Shown: piece by piece, positions 7,544 to 15,005 of the stretch
Numbering within the stretch: position 1 is the stretch's first letter
How the letters are laid out: each line of letters opens with the position of its first letter
From: Prevotella aurantiaca JCM 15754
GTDB lineage: Bacteria > Bacteroidota > Bacteroidia > Bacteroidales > Bacteroidaceae
Reading direction: 5' to 3'
NCBI RefSeq assembly: GCF_000614025.1
Contig: NZ_BAKF01000023.1
Coordinates: forward strand, 1-39,014
DNA length: 39,014 nucleotides
Made by a program: the position numbers and the translations under genes
The notes under the pieces: model-generated
Told to the model about the DNA's origin: nothing
The model's database searches: none
What the model saw: only the letters and a program-made list of their open reading frames with translations

Positions 7544-8686
7544 TTAGTCACTTGCGATTCTACGTGCTTCTGCATCTGTTTGCAAATAAACATCAAGCGA
7601 TGGTGTAGCATCGAATGCCACTTTCTGCATGGTTTCGTTAATAATTTCACCCATTTTAAGAAATGAACATTGTCCTTTACGGAACCCTTCGTTTACTATT
7701 TCGTTGGCAGCATTGAGGATACAAGGCATATTACCACCTCTTTCGATAGCTTCATACGCCATAGCAAGACAGCGAAATTTATCCATATCAGGCTCAAAGA
7801 ATTCTAATGGCTGGTTGAATAAGTTTAAACGATCGCCTTTTAATGTAAGTCTGTTGGGGAAAGAAAAAGCATATTGTATAGGTAAACGCATATCGGGAAC
7901 GCCTAATTGTGCTTTTACACTACCATCAATAAACTGTACTGCGCTGTGAATAATAGACTGGGGATGTACTAAAACTTGAATCTTGTTAGCTGGAACACCA
8001 AATAACCATTTAGCTTCTATAACCTCAAAGCCTTTATTCATAAGCGAAGCAGAGTCTATTGTAATCTTTGCTCCCATATCCCATGTAGGGTGTTTCAAAG
8101 CATCGGCAGCTGTAACAGCTTTTAATTTATCTGCATCGAAAAGACGAAAAGGCCCTCCTGAGCAGGTTAGCAATATCTTTTCTATCTCGTTATTATCCTC
8201 TCCCACCAAGCTTTGGAATATTGCGCTGTGTTCACTATCTACTGGAAGGATTGGTGTATGATACTCGTTTGCCAACTTACAAATAAGTTCTCCAGCTACA
8301 ACAAGCGTCTCTTTGTTTGCCAAACATATCTTTTTGCGTGCTTTAATAGCGTGTATGGTAGGTTCAAGACCTGAAAATCCCACCATAGCAGTAAGCACCA
8401 TGTTGATAGGTTCGGCTTCAACAATCTGCTTTAACGCCTCTTTGCCTGCATAGATCTTAATGTTTGGTTGGTCGGAAAGTGCCTTTTGTAACGCTTCATA
8501 GTAACTTTCGTTGGCTATGACAACTGCTGAAGGTTGGAATTTTCGTGCTTGCGCTGCCAGCTTTTCCCATTGATTGTTAGCTGTCAAGGCATAAACTTCG
8601 TATAAATCGGCATGTTGTTCAATCACATCAAGAGCTTGTGTGCCAATACTTCCCGTTGAACCAAGAATACATATTTGTTGTTTCAT
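7544..8686 (-). CDS. dxr: 1-deoxy-D-xylulose 5-phosphate reductoisomerase
   Basis: 380 residues, full length. Dxr makes 2-C-methyl-D-erythritol 4-phosphate from DXP using NADPH in isoprenoid synthesis. The NADPH-binding LGSTGSIG is at residues 8-15, LANKETLVVAGE is near 122-133, and the metal and substrate motif DSEHSAIFQ is near 150-158. It lies 9 bp after rimM in the same operon. The true ispD for the next step may be elsewhere or may be the cytidylyltransferase at 4473-5192. Confidence 0.97.
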   Translation of the reverse strand: MKQQICILGSTGSIGTQALDVIEQHADLYEVYALTANNQWEKLAAQARKFQPSAVVIANESYYEALQKALSDQPNIKIYAGKEALKQIVEAEPINMVLTAMVGFSGLEPTIHAIKARKKICLANKETLVVAGELICKLANEYHTPILPVDSEHSAIFQSLVGEDNNEIEKILLTCSGGPFRLFDADKLKAVTAADALKHPTWDMGAKITIDSASLMNKGFEVIEAKWLFGVPANKIQVLVHPQSIIHSAVQFIDGSVKAQLGVPDMRLPIQYAFSFPNRLTLKGDRLNLFNQPLEFFEPDMDKFRCLAMAYEAIERGGNMPCILNAANEIVNEGFRKGQCSFLKMGEIINETMQKVAFDATPSLDVYLQTDAEARRIASD

Positions 8687-8695
8687 CTTTCTAAA

Positions 8696-9217
8696 TTATA
8701 GATCTAAAAGACCATCGGGTATTTCTACTTCTATCATTTGCTGTTCTTTGTCTATCCCTTTTATAAGGTTTTCGTTGGCAGGTATAAGGAGTTCGCCACC
8801 TGTTTCAGTCTTTATCTCAAACAGCAGGTTAATGGTTGAATCATCAACTGATACAATTTCGCCCACTATTTTAGCCGTTTTGCTGTCCATTAACTTAAAT
8901 CCGATGATTTGAGCCCACGATAAATCATCTTTATTTTCTTCAGCAATAGCACGTGGGAAGTACACTTCTGTACCCGTAAGTTCGCGTGCTCGCTCTTCGG
9001 TTTCAATGTCGCAAAACTTCATTAATGCTACTTCGTCAGAACGAAATCTGTACTCTTCCATAAAGAAAGGTACTAAAATACCCTCCATATCAAGCACCAG
9101 ATAGTCGGAATCGCATTGGTCAAACACGTCATCAGTAAAGCGAAACTGTATCTCTCCCTTTACTCCGTGCGGTTTTCCCAGCACTCCTATCTTATATACA
9201 TCCTCACGTCTTATCAT
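8696..9217 (-). CDS. rimM: Ribosome maturation factor RimM
   Basis: 173 residues. The N-terminal RimM domain starts YKIGVLGKPHGVKGEIQFRF (residues 8-27), the typical G.HG.KGE signature. A PRC-barrel-like C-terminal half has LLFEIKTETGGELLIPANEN and an acidic end. It binds S19 and helps the 30S head mature. It is packed between murA (12 bp) and dxr (9 bp). Confidence 0.95.
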   Translation of the reverse strand: MIRREDVYKIGVLGKPHGVKGEIQFRFTDDVFDQCDSDYLVLDMEGILVPFFMEEYRFRSDEVALMKFCDIETEERARELTGTEVYFPRAIAEENKDDLSWAQIIGFKLMDSKTAKIVGEIVSVDDSTINLLFEIKTETGGELLIPANENLIKGIDKEQQMIEVEIPDGLLDL

Positions 9218-9229
9218 CAGTAAGGCTTT

Positions 9230-10543
9230 TTAGCAAACGTCTATACGCTTTATTTTTGCTCCGAGAGCATTGAGTCGTTCCTCAATGTTTTCGTAACCGC
9301 GGTCTATTTGTGATATATTATCTATGCGACTTATGCCTCGTGCTGTTAAAGCAGCTATGAGTAGAGCAATTCCTGCACGTATATCGGGGCTAGACATTCT
9401 ACCTCCTCGTAATGCACGACAATTATCGTGACCCACCACTACTGCTCTATGTGGGTCGCAAAGTATAATTTGTGCACCCATATCAATAAGCTTATCAACA
9501 AAGAATAAGCGGCTTTCGAACATCTTTTGGTGGAAGAGTACACTTCCTTGAGCTTGTGTTGCAACAACAAGCAATACCGAAATAAGGTCAGGAGTTACGC
9601 CTGGCCATGGTGCATCGGCAATGGTCATGATAGTTCCATCAATAAAGGATTCAATGATGTAGTGCTCTTGTCGTGGAATAAAAAGGTCGTCATCATCTTC
9701 TTCTATCTTCACTCCCAGTCGTCGAAACGTGTCGGGAATAATGCCAAGATTCTTTATTGACACATCTTTTATTCTGATTCCGTCGCCTATCATGGCTGCC
9801 ATTCCAATGAAAGAACCTACTTCTATCATGTCTGGAAGTATGCGATGATTCGTTCCTTTTAGCTCTTTCACTCCCTCAATAGTGAGCAAGTTGCTGCCAA
9901 TACCACTTATTTTTGCACCCATAGCATTGAGCATGCTACACAATTGTTGCAGATATGGCTCGCAAGCAGCATTGTATATCGTGGTAGTTCCCTCTGCCAA
10001 GACCGCAGCCATGACTATATTGGCTGTACCCGTTACCGAAGCTTCGTCTAAAAGCATATAGGTTCCAACCAGTTTTTCGGCTTTTAGTTCGTACACATTG
10101 CGCTCTTCTCTATGTTCGAAGTGCGCTCCAAGATTCTTAAAACCTAAGAAATGGGTGTCCAAACGTCGGCGTCCAATCTTATCTCCGCCTGGTTTTGCAA
10201 TCGTTGCTTTGCTAAATCTGCCCAATAATGGACCGTAAAGCAGAACGCTACCACGTAAAGAAGAGCATTTTTCAACAAATGCTACGCTCTCCAGATAGTC
10301 TAAATTTACCTCATCGGCACGGAAAGAGTATTTGTTATCGGTAAGTTTTGTAACCTTAACGCCAATGTCTTTGAGCAGTTTTATAAGGTTCTTGACGTCC
10401 AATATATTTGGAATGTTGTCGATAACAACTTCATCTGTGGTTAGCAACGTGGCACTAATCACTTGTAAAGCTTCGTTCTTAGCACCTTGAGGTACAATAG
10501 TGCCCGATAAGCGATGTCCGCCTTCAATGACAAAACACTCCAT
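9230..10543 (-). CDS. murA: UDP-GlcNAc 1-carboxyvinyltransferase MurA, Asp-type active site
   Basis: 437 residues, usual length. MurA transfers enolpyruvate from PEP to UDP-GlcNAc, the first committed step of peptidoglycan synthesis. The substrate-binding Lys-Asn pair is at residues 22-23 (GAKNEALQ). The loop equivalent to E. coli PGGCTIGARPVDLH reads PGGDKIGRRRLDTH, so the residue matching Cys115, the fosfomycin target, is Asp121. Asp-type MurA enzymes, as in Mycobacterium and Chlamydia, are active and fosfomycin-insensitive. The C-terminal RGYENIEERLNALGA is typical. The gene starts 4 bp after the DUF4290 gene. Confidence 0.96.
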   Translation of the reverse strand: MECFVIEGGHRLSGTIVPQGAKNEALQVISATLLTTDEVVIDNIPNILDVKNLIKLLKDIGVKVTKLTDNKYSFRADEVNLDYLESVAFVEKCSSLRGSVLLYGPLLGRFSKATIAKPGGDKIGRRRLDTHFLGFKNLGAHFEHREERNVYELKAEKLVGTYMLLDEASVTGTANIVMAAVLAEGTTTIYNAACEPYLQQLCSMLNAMGAKISGIGSNLLTIEGVKELKGTNHRILPDMIEVGSFIGMAAMIGDGIRIKDVSIKNLGIIPDTFRRLGVKIEEDDDDLFIPRQEHYIIESFIDGTIMTIADAPWPGVTPDLISVLLVVATQAQGSVLFHQKMFESRLFFVDKLIDMGAQIILCDPHRAVVVGHDNCRALRGGRMSSPDIRAGIALLIAALTARGISRIDNISQIDRGYENIEERLNALGAKIKRIDVC

Positions 10544-10547
10544 AGCT

Positions 10548-11150
10548 TTACTTTTTCTTTTTATTGTTGCGTGCTGGTTGCAACTCTTTTAGATTTATTT
10601 TATCGAATTTAAAGACGTCTAAGTCCAATTGTATGGCTCCATCGGTGAAGCGTGCAAGGTCTGATGCCACCTTTTCGTCGTCTGAAGAACCATGTCCCCA
10701 TTGTACCAAACAACGTTTCATCTGGTTAGCAACAAGTCTTACAAGTTCGTCTTTTTCCTCGCCTTCCTCCATCGTCTTTAGCTGTTCGAATAGCTCGAAC
10801 ATCATTTTTCCATAGTGACGCACAGGGATTTTCGACATGGGATAGTTCATAGGCTCTGGCTTTGCTGCTATTTTCAATGCCTGAGAAACATCGTATGGGT
10901 AGTCAATATCCAGCTTAAAGTCTGCCATAATGGCTAAATGGTCCCATAGTTTCTGTTCATGGTCGGCATTTTCTCTGCCTTGTGGATTCATTCTATCCAT
11001 TATAGAGACAATGGTTTCGGCACATTGTTGGCGCTCTTCCTTAGTTGGAAGCTCCACACAATAGCTTACCATGTTCTGTATTTCACGTCCATATTCAGGC
11101 AATAATAGTCTCTCGCGCTGAGTATTATAATCCAGTCCGTCTATATTCAT
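10548..11150 (-). CDS. DUF4290 protein (conserved in Bacteroidetes)
   Basis: 200 residues, soluble, no signal peptide. The N-terminus MNIDGLDYNTQRERLLLPEY followed by GREIQNMV, and an ALKIAAKPEPMNYPMSKIP segment in the middle, match the DUF4290 family as I know it. The function is unknown. It is fused into the operon between tsaB (53 bp) and murA (4 bp), which suggests a conserved envelope or translation-linked role. The C-terminus is lysine-rich. Confidence 0.85.
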   Translation of the reverse strand: MNIDGLDYNTQRERLLLPEYGREIQNMVSYCVELPTKEERQQCAETIVSIMDRMNPQGRENADHEQKLWDHLAIMADFKLDIDYPYDVSQALKIAAKPEPMNYPMSKIPVRHYGKMMFELFEQLKTMEEGEEKDELVRLVANQMKRCLVQWGHGSSDDEKVASDLARFTDGAIQLDLDVFKFDKINLKELQPARNNKKKK

Positions 11151-11203
11151 TCAACTATTCTATTTATTCAGTTTCGTTTTTATTGTTTGTTTTTCGCTTT
11201 GTT

Positions 11204-11896
11204 TTACAGCAAGGGTTTGGCTTGCTTAGCCACAAAGTCTTTTAAATACATTGGCACAAAGTATGCCACATCTTCGAATTGTTCCATTGCAATGCGCTTT
11301 TCTGCCAATGGAAACATGTTTTTAGCCAATGGTTCGATGCCTCTTATCAGATGTGCGTTGGGGTGATTGATAGCCTCCATGCACTTTTCGGCGCCATTGC
11401 CGAAGAAGTAAACGGGTCCTTTCTCAAGATATTCCTTGTAAGTATTTTCGTCTACAATATCTGCTTGGACAGGGCGGATTTCGTGTAAAGCACGATCGAA
11501 CACTTGTGCATACACCTCCATTCGGCGTGCATCAATCATTGGAACGAGCAATGCGTTGTCCTCAATGTCGTCGTAACGTAATAATACAGGCACACAAAGC
11601 AATTCAAGTGTAGGCACTGCAATCAGCTTAATGTCTGTGCCGTAGCAGATTCCCTTAGCCATAGAGGTTCCAATACGTAGCCCAGTGTAAGAGCCAGGAC
11701 CGCTACTTACCGCAACGGCATCAACGGGAATAGCGTGGCTATCAGCAAACGACAGCGCTTCATCGACAAACTTTCCCAACTGCTCACCATGGTTAGGGCC
11801 GCTATGATCTTCCTGTGTGAATATGCAAGCACCATCTTCGCTCAGTGCCACAGAGCAGACATTAGTGCTGGTTTCTATATTTAATATACACGACAT
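11204..11896 (-). CDS. tsaB: tRNA threonylcarbamoyladenosine synthesis protein TsaB
   Basis: 230 residues. The N-terminus SCILNIETSTNVCSVALSED and the motif SSGPGSYTGLRIG (about residues 64-76) identify the ASKHA-fold TsaB, which partners TsaD and TsaE in making t6A37 of tRNAs that read ANN codons. It is the first gene of the ten-gene run. A TATCTTTG box lies 40 bp upstream of its ATG. The C-terminal half is the divergent region usual for TsaB. Confidence 0.95.
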   Translation of the reverse strand: MSCILNIETSTNVCSVALSEDGACIFTQEDHSGPNHGEQLGKFVDEALSFADSHAIPVDAVAVSSGPGSYTGLRIGTSMAKGICYGTDIKLIAVPTLELLCVPVLLRYDDIEDNALLVPMIDARRMEVYAQVFDRALHEIRPVQADIVDENTYKEYLEKGPVYFFGNGAEKCMEAINHPNAHLIRGIEPLAKNMFPLAEKRIAMEQFEDVAYFVPMYLKDFVAKQAKPLL

Positions 11897-11935
11897 CTTC
11901 TTATTTTCTTTAGCATTCTAAATCTATACAACATG

Positions 11936-11943
11936 CAAAGATA
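11936..11943 (-). promoter_or_regulatory. Probable -7 box for the tsaB-to-glycosyltransferase operon
   Basis: The minus strand reads TATCTTTG, matching TAnnTTTG, with the ATG of tsaB about 40 bp downstream. No TTTG is seen 20 bp further upstream (the position holds GAGG), so the -33 element is weak or absent. Confidence 0.45.
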
Positions 11944-12046
11944 ATACTTAATTTTGAATTTCTCCTCCTTATTATAATGAAAATGAACAATGCAGGGCCC
12001 TAATTAGTCATGTTGTGGCAGTTTTATTCTGTAAAGACAATTCTTG

Positions 12047-12082
12047 GAAGTAGCTTCGATGGTTTAGCCATTGAGCTACTTC
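12047..12082. other. Stem-loop, function unknown
   Basis: GAAGTAGCT (12047-12055) pairs exactly with AGCTACTTC (12074-12082). Inside it ATGG and CCAT can extend the stem after a short internal loop. No T-run follows, so it is not a standard terminator. It could belong to a small RNA: a TATCTTTG box occurs at 12165-12172 on the plus strand, but no -33 element matches. Confidence 0.4.
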
Positions 12083-12244
12083 TCGCAGTTCCTTGCATTT
12101 GTTTGACAATTCCATCAGGCTTACAGAAGTGGTTTTTAAGTGTTCTGTTGATGATGTGAAACTATATCTTTGCTAGATGGAATGGGCAGTATAGAAATTC
12201 AATAGTAATACTCTATTGTTGCTTTAAGGCCGTTGTTATAATAC

Positions 12245-12315
12245 TACCACGGCTTGGTACGCTTGCTACCAAACTATGGTATGAATGCTACCATGCTTTG
12301 GTACGAATGGTATCA
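12245..12315. repeat. 22-bp-period palindromic array A (TACCA-N5-TGGTA)
   Basis: Three units begin at 12245, 12267 and 12289, with a partial fourth at 12311. Each unit is TACCA, five variable bases, TGGTA and seven bases (CGCTTGC, TGAATGC, CGAATGG). The period is exactly 22 bp. There are no spacers, so this is not a CRISPR. Similar-period arrays with other cores occur at 14661, 24251, 27982 and 35489. Confidence 0.85.
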
Positions 12316-12382
12316 ATATCTTTTTAAAAGATTAAAATAGTAGGAATGTGAAGTGATAGTTTTGCACTAATATACGAATATT

Positions 12383-12408
12383 ATGTGTTAAATGTGATAA
12401 AAATATCA
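12383..12408 (+). promoter_or_regulatory. Conserved upstream box of paralog 1
   Basis: ATGTGTTAAAT (12383-12393) and AAAAATATCA (12399-12408) lie just upstream of the promoter. The same two words occur at 13484-13494 and 13499-13508 before paralog 2. The distance from the first word to the -33 TTTG is 34 bp in both cases, which suggests a shared regulator binding site or a duplicated promoter region. Confidence 0.6.
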
Positions 12409-12416
12409 CGAAAAGA

Positions 12417-12448
12417 TTTGTATTAATATAAAACTTTGTTTAATTTTG
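12417..12448 (+). promoter_or_regulatory. Promoter of paralog 1
   Basis: TTTG at 12417-12420, a 20-bp spacer and TAATTTTG at 12441-12448 match the Bacteroidetes housekeeping-sigma consensus. Transcription would start near 12455, leaving a leader of about 100 nt before the ATG at 12559. Confidence 0.75.
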
Positions 12449-12558
12449 CAAACGTAGGCAAGTTGATTTTATGCCTTGTAACAACTCTAAATGTCGAAAA
12501 TAACTATTAACAGTGGAACTTTCCCACATATATCGTATTACTTAAACATTTTTAAATT

Positions 12559-13350
12559 ATGAAAAAACTTTTCTTATTTGCTCTTGCAGCAATCTTTAGT
12601 GTTGGCGTACAAGCTCAAGGAACCCCAACTGTTATTACTGAACAACCTGCTGGAACCGCAGTAAACTTCAAACGTGAAGCTGGTAATATGTTTGCTATCG
12701 TGAAGAATAAAGAGACGCAAAAGCCTGAACTTACAGTGTTTGACCTTGCAAAACTTGCTGAAAACGGACAAGGTGCAGGCGATTTGGTAATGGTAACAGC
12801 TCCTGATGGCAAAACTGTTTATTTGAAATATACACTTTCTTTTGCTACATTTATAAAAAGCGACAAGCTCAATAGTTGGGTAAAAGGTACTAAGGAAGGA
12901 AATACTATCACAATTCCTTCAGAACAATATCTTCTTTATGGTAAGGCCGACGATGGCGAATATGGTTTGCAATTGGGCTATATGGAAGTAAAAGATGGAC
13001 AGTTTGCTCCAGTAGAAGGCGATATTATGTACACTCTCGAAGGCAATACGCTAAAGCTTGAAGGTACATATGTTGAGCATACTGATGAAGGAAAGGCAAG
13101 AGTAAAAATATTAGGTGGCTACTGGAGTGATAGCAAACAGTTCTTCTGTGGCGACGCTTTGACAGTCTTTACAGGCGATCCAACTGGTATCGAAACTATT
13201 GCAACTGACAATAACAAGCAGGTTCTTGGTGAAACATACTATGATCTTTCTGGTCGTAGATTGGCTAAAATTGGCAATGGCGTAACCATTAAGAACGTTA
13301 AGTATGCTGACGGTACAACAAAGTCTGTAAAGGTTGTAAGCAACAAGTAA
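12559..13350 (+). CDS. Secreted protein of unknown function, tandem paralog 1
   Basis: 263 residues with a clear signal peptide (MKKLFLFALAAIFSVGVQAQ, cleavage after about residue 20). No membrane segment follows. The mature protein looks beta-rich and repeats the words FDLAKLAENGQ, VKGTKEGN, DDGEYG and LGGYWS that are also in paralog 2. The C-terminal end (ETYYDLSGRRLAKIGNGVTI and onward) resembles the YDLxGRR endings common in Prevotella secreted proteins; whether it is a type IX sorting signal is uncertain. I do not recognise the main family. It has its own promoter and terminator, so it is transcribed separately from its neighbour. Confidence 0.85.
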   Translation: MKKLFLFALAAIFSVGVQAQGTPTVITEQPAGTAVNFKREAGNMFAIVKNKETQKPELTVFDLAKLAENGQGAGDLVMVTAPDGKTVYLKYTLSFATFIKSDKLNSWVKGTKEGNTITIPSEQYLLYGKADDGEYGLQLGYMEVKDGQFAPVEGDIMYTLEGNTLKLEGTYVEHTDEGKARVKILGGYWSDSKQFFCGDALTVFTGDPTGIETIATDNNKQVLGETYYDLSGRRLAKIGNGVTIKNVKYADGTTKSVKVVSNK

Positions 13351-13396
13351 GCTACTCAAACAAAGTGAATTAATTTTTTAGGCATACTAATAGTCT

Positions 13397-13431
13397 AGAG
13401 GATAATTTCCGATATGGGGTTGTCCTCTTTT
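13397..13431 (+). terminator. Rho-independent terminator after paralog 1
   Basis: AGAGGA (13397-13402) pairs with TCCTCT (13423-13428), with a 20-nt loop and a T-rich tail (TTTTCTATTCT). It lies 47 bp after the stop codon. Confidence 0.65.
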
Positions 13432-13483
13432 CTATTCTATATTGATCTTACATAAATATCGCAACGAAAAGTTTGTAATATTT

Positions 13484-13508
13484 ATGTGTTAAATAAACAA
13501 AAATATCA
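13484..13508 (+). promoter_or_regulatory. Conserved upstream box of paralog 2
   Basis: ATGTGTTAAAT (13484-13494) and AAAAATATCA (13499-13508) match the box before paralog 1. The gap between the words is one base shorter, and the total distance to the promoter is the same (34 bp). Confidence 0.6.
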
Positions 13509-13517
13509 GTGTGAAAG

Positions 13518-13549
13518 TTTGTTCCCACGTAAAACATTTTCTATTTTTG
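13518..13549 (+). promoter_or_regulatory. Promoter of paralog 2
   Basis: TTTG at 13518-13521, a 20-bp spacer and TATTTTTG at 13542-13549 fit the same promoter class as paralog 1. The leader to the ATG at 13659 is about 100 nt. Confidence 0.75.
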
Positions 13550-13658
13550 CATGTCTATAAATGAAAAAAAGATGGATTGATATAAGACTAATCTATATTT
13601 TTTACGATTATAAACTAGGGAAAATCCCTTAAAAATATTTATTATTAAAACTTTTAGA

Positions 13659-14447
13659 ATGATGAAGAAACTTTTACTTCTAGCTCTTGTAGCTATCTTC
13701 GGAGTTGGTGCACAAGCTCAAACAGCTCCAGACGTAATTAAAGACCAGCCTGCTGGTACTACAACTGTTTACAAACGAGTAGGCGGATTAATGCTTGCTT
13801 TCCAGAAAGGTGACGATGGTAAGCAGAAACTTTCGTTGTTTGACCTTGCAAAATTGGCAGAAAACGGACAGCCTGCTGGTGATTTGACAATGGTAACAGC
13901 TGCTGATGGCAAGACTGTTTATTTGAAAAACCTCCTTTCTTACTCTACATTTATTAAGAACGATCCTCTCGGTGCTTGGGTAAAAGGTACTAAGGAAGGA
14001 AATGTAATTACTATTCCAACTGCTCAGTTCATTTACTATGGTAAATTCGACGATGGTGAATATGGTATCCAAGTAGGCTTAATGGAATTTAAGGATGGTC
14101 AGATCCAACCAAAAGATGGCGATATCAAGCTTATCATGGATGGTGTTTCACTTAAGCTTGATGGTACTTTCATGGAAGGACAGAGTGCTGAAGACTTGAA
14201 GATGAATATATTAGGAGGCTATTGGAGCAATGATAAGTCTTTCTTCTGTGGCGATATTACAACTGTATTCTCAACAGACCCAACTGGTATCGAAACTGTT
14301 GCTGCTGGTGCTAACAAGCAAGTTGTAGGCGAAACATACTTCGATCTCTCTGGTCGCAAGCTTTCTAAGGCAGGCAAGGGCGTATCTATCAAGAACGTTA
14401 AGTTTGCTGATGGTACTGCAAAGTCTGTAAAGTTCATCGGTAAGTAA
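13659..14447 (+). CDS. Secreted protein of unknown function, tandem paralog 2
   Basis: 262 residues, with signal peptide MMKKLLLLALVAIFGVGAQAQ and cleavage after about residue 21. By eye it is around 60% identical to paralog 1 along its whole length without large gaps, including FFCGD near the middle-to-end and the DPTGIET linker before the C-terminal module GETYFDLSGRKLSKAGKGVS. The variable parts are the first 25 mature residues and the region around residues 150-180. The ATG at 13659 gives MMKK; the second Met is equally possible. Codon use is smooth and GC-richer than the flanks, which suggests good expression. Function unknown; likely exported to the periplasm or cell surface. Confidence 0.85.
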   Translation: MMKKLLLLALVAIFGVGAQAQTAPDVIKDQPAGTTTVYKRVGGLMLAFQKGDDGKQKLSLFDLAKLAENGQPAGDLTMVTAADGKTVYLKNLLSYSTFIKNDPLGAWVKGTKEGNVITIPTAQFIYYGKFDDGEYGIQVGLMEFKDGQIQPKDGDIKLIMDGVSLKLDGTFMEGQSAEDLKMNILGGYWSNDKSFFCGDITTVFSTDPTGIETVAAGANKQVVGETYFDLSGRKLSKAGKGVSIKNVKFADGTAKSVKFIGK

Positions 14448-14484
14448 TTAGCGAAGGCACAACAGCGAATATAAAAATATAGTT

Positions 14485-14522
14485 AGGGACAGCTCCTTTT
14501 TGCGAGTTGTCCCTATTTTTTT
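14485..14522 (+). terminator. Rho-independent terminator after paralog 2
   Basis: AGGGACA (14485-14491) pairs with TGTCCCT (14508-14514), extended inside by GCTC/GAG-type pairing, followed by ATTTTTTTT. It lies 38 bp after the stop codon. Confidence 0.85.
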
Positions 14523-14660
14523 GCGTCTACCTTCTTACTACTTTTCGTGGTTAGAAAAATGGTAATTCTGCTCAATATAAAAGCAGTAAATAACTTAAAG
14601 AGGTGTAAATATTTTTCAAGACAGTTGTTTTAGTTCAACTATTTCATTATCAATGTTTTA

Positions 14661-14770
14661 TAATAGTGCCTGTTTTATCGTGTAAAAGCGGTTGTTTTGC
14701 GCGGTAAAATAGGCACTTTTGTAACGTAAAATAGGCGCTATTGCAAAGCCAAAGTATTGGTATCGCTTTT
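14661..14770. repeat. 22-bp-period array B (TAAAA-core)
   Basis: Units start at 14661, 14683, 14705 and 14727, with a degenerate fifth at 14749 (CCAAAGTATTGG). Most begin TAAAA or TAATA and hold a TTTT or TATT word 11-12 bases later. The first unit's core TAATAGTGCCTGTTTT also appears in array C at 24274. Confidence 0.8.
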
Positions 14771-14908
14771 TACTTGTGCTTTTCTTTACAAATATAATGG
14801 GTGTTCTGAACTTTTAAGTCCTTTATGATGCTATTGTATTTGGGTATTTAATTCTTTTAAAAAGTTTCTTTTTCTCCGTTTCTCACTTCTTAAAATATGC
14901 TCGAAAAT

Positions 14909-14950
14909 AAATCTGCGAGATTGTAAGCTTATGGGCAACCTCACAGATTT
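14909..14950 (-). terminator. Terminator of the starch operon
   Basis: Arms of 15 nt (14909-14923 and 14936-14950) pair completely on the minus strand if two G-U pairs are allowed, while the plus-strand transcript would have two mismatches. The loop is 12 nt. The minus strand continues ATTTTCG after the stem. It lies 56 bp past the stop of the GH13 gene. Confidence 0.7.
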
Positions 14951-15005
14951 TTCAGTTATATTGTGTTCTTGCAGAATTGTAACTATAGAACAAGAAGTTT
15001 GTTTC

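Larger units (their letters stand above)
11897..12558. other. Intergenic region between divergent tsaB and the paralog pair
   Basis: It holds the tsaB -7 box, a strong 9-bp stem-loop (12047-12082), an array of 22-bp units (12245-12315), a conserved upstream box (12383-12408) and the promoter of the first paralog (12417-12448). No protein gene is seen. Confidence 0.7.
14448..15005. other. Convergent intergenic region
   Basis: It lies between the plus-strand paralog and the end of the minus-strand starch operon. It holds a terminator for each side (14485-14522 plus, 14909-14950 minus) and a 22-bp array (14661-14770). No gene is seen. Confidence 0.75.
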
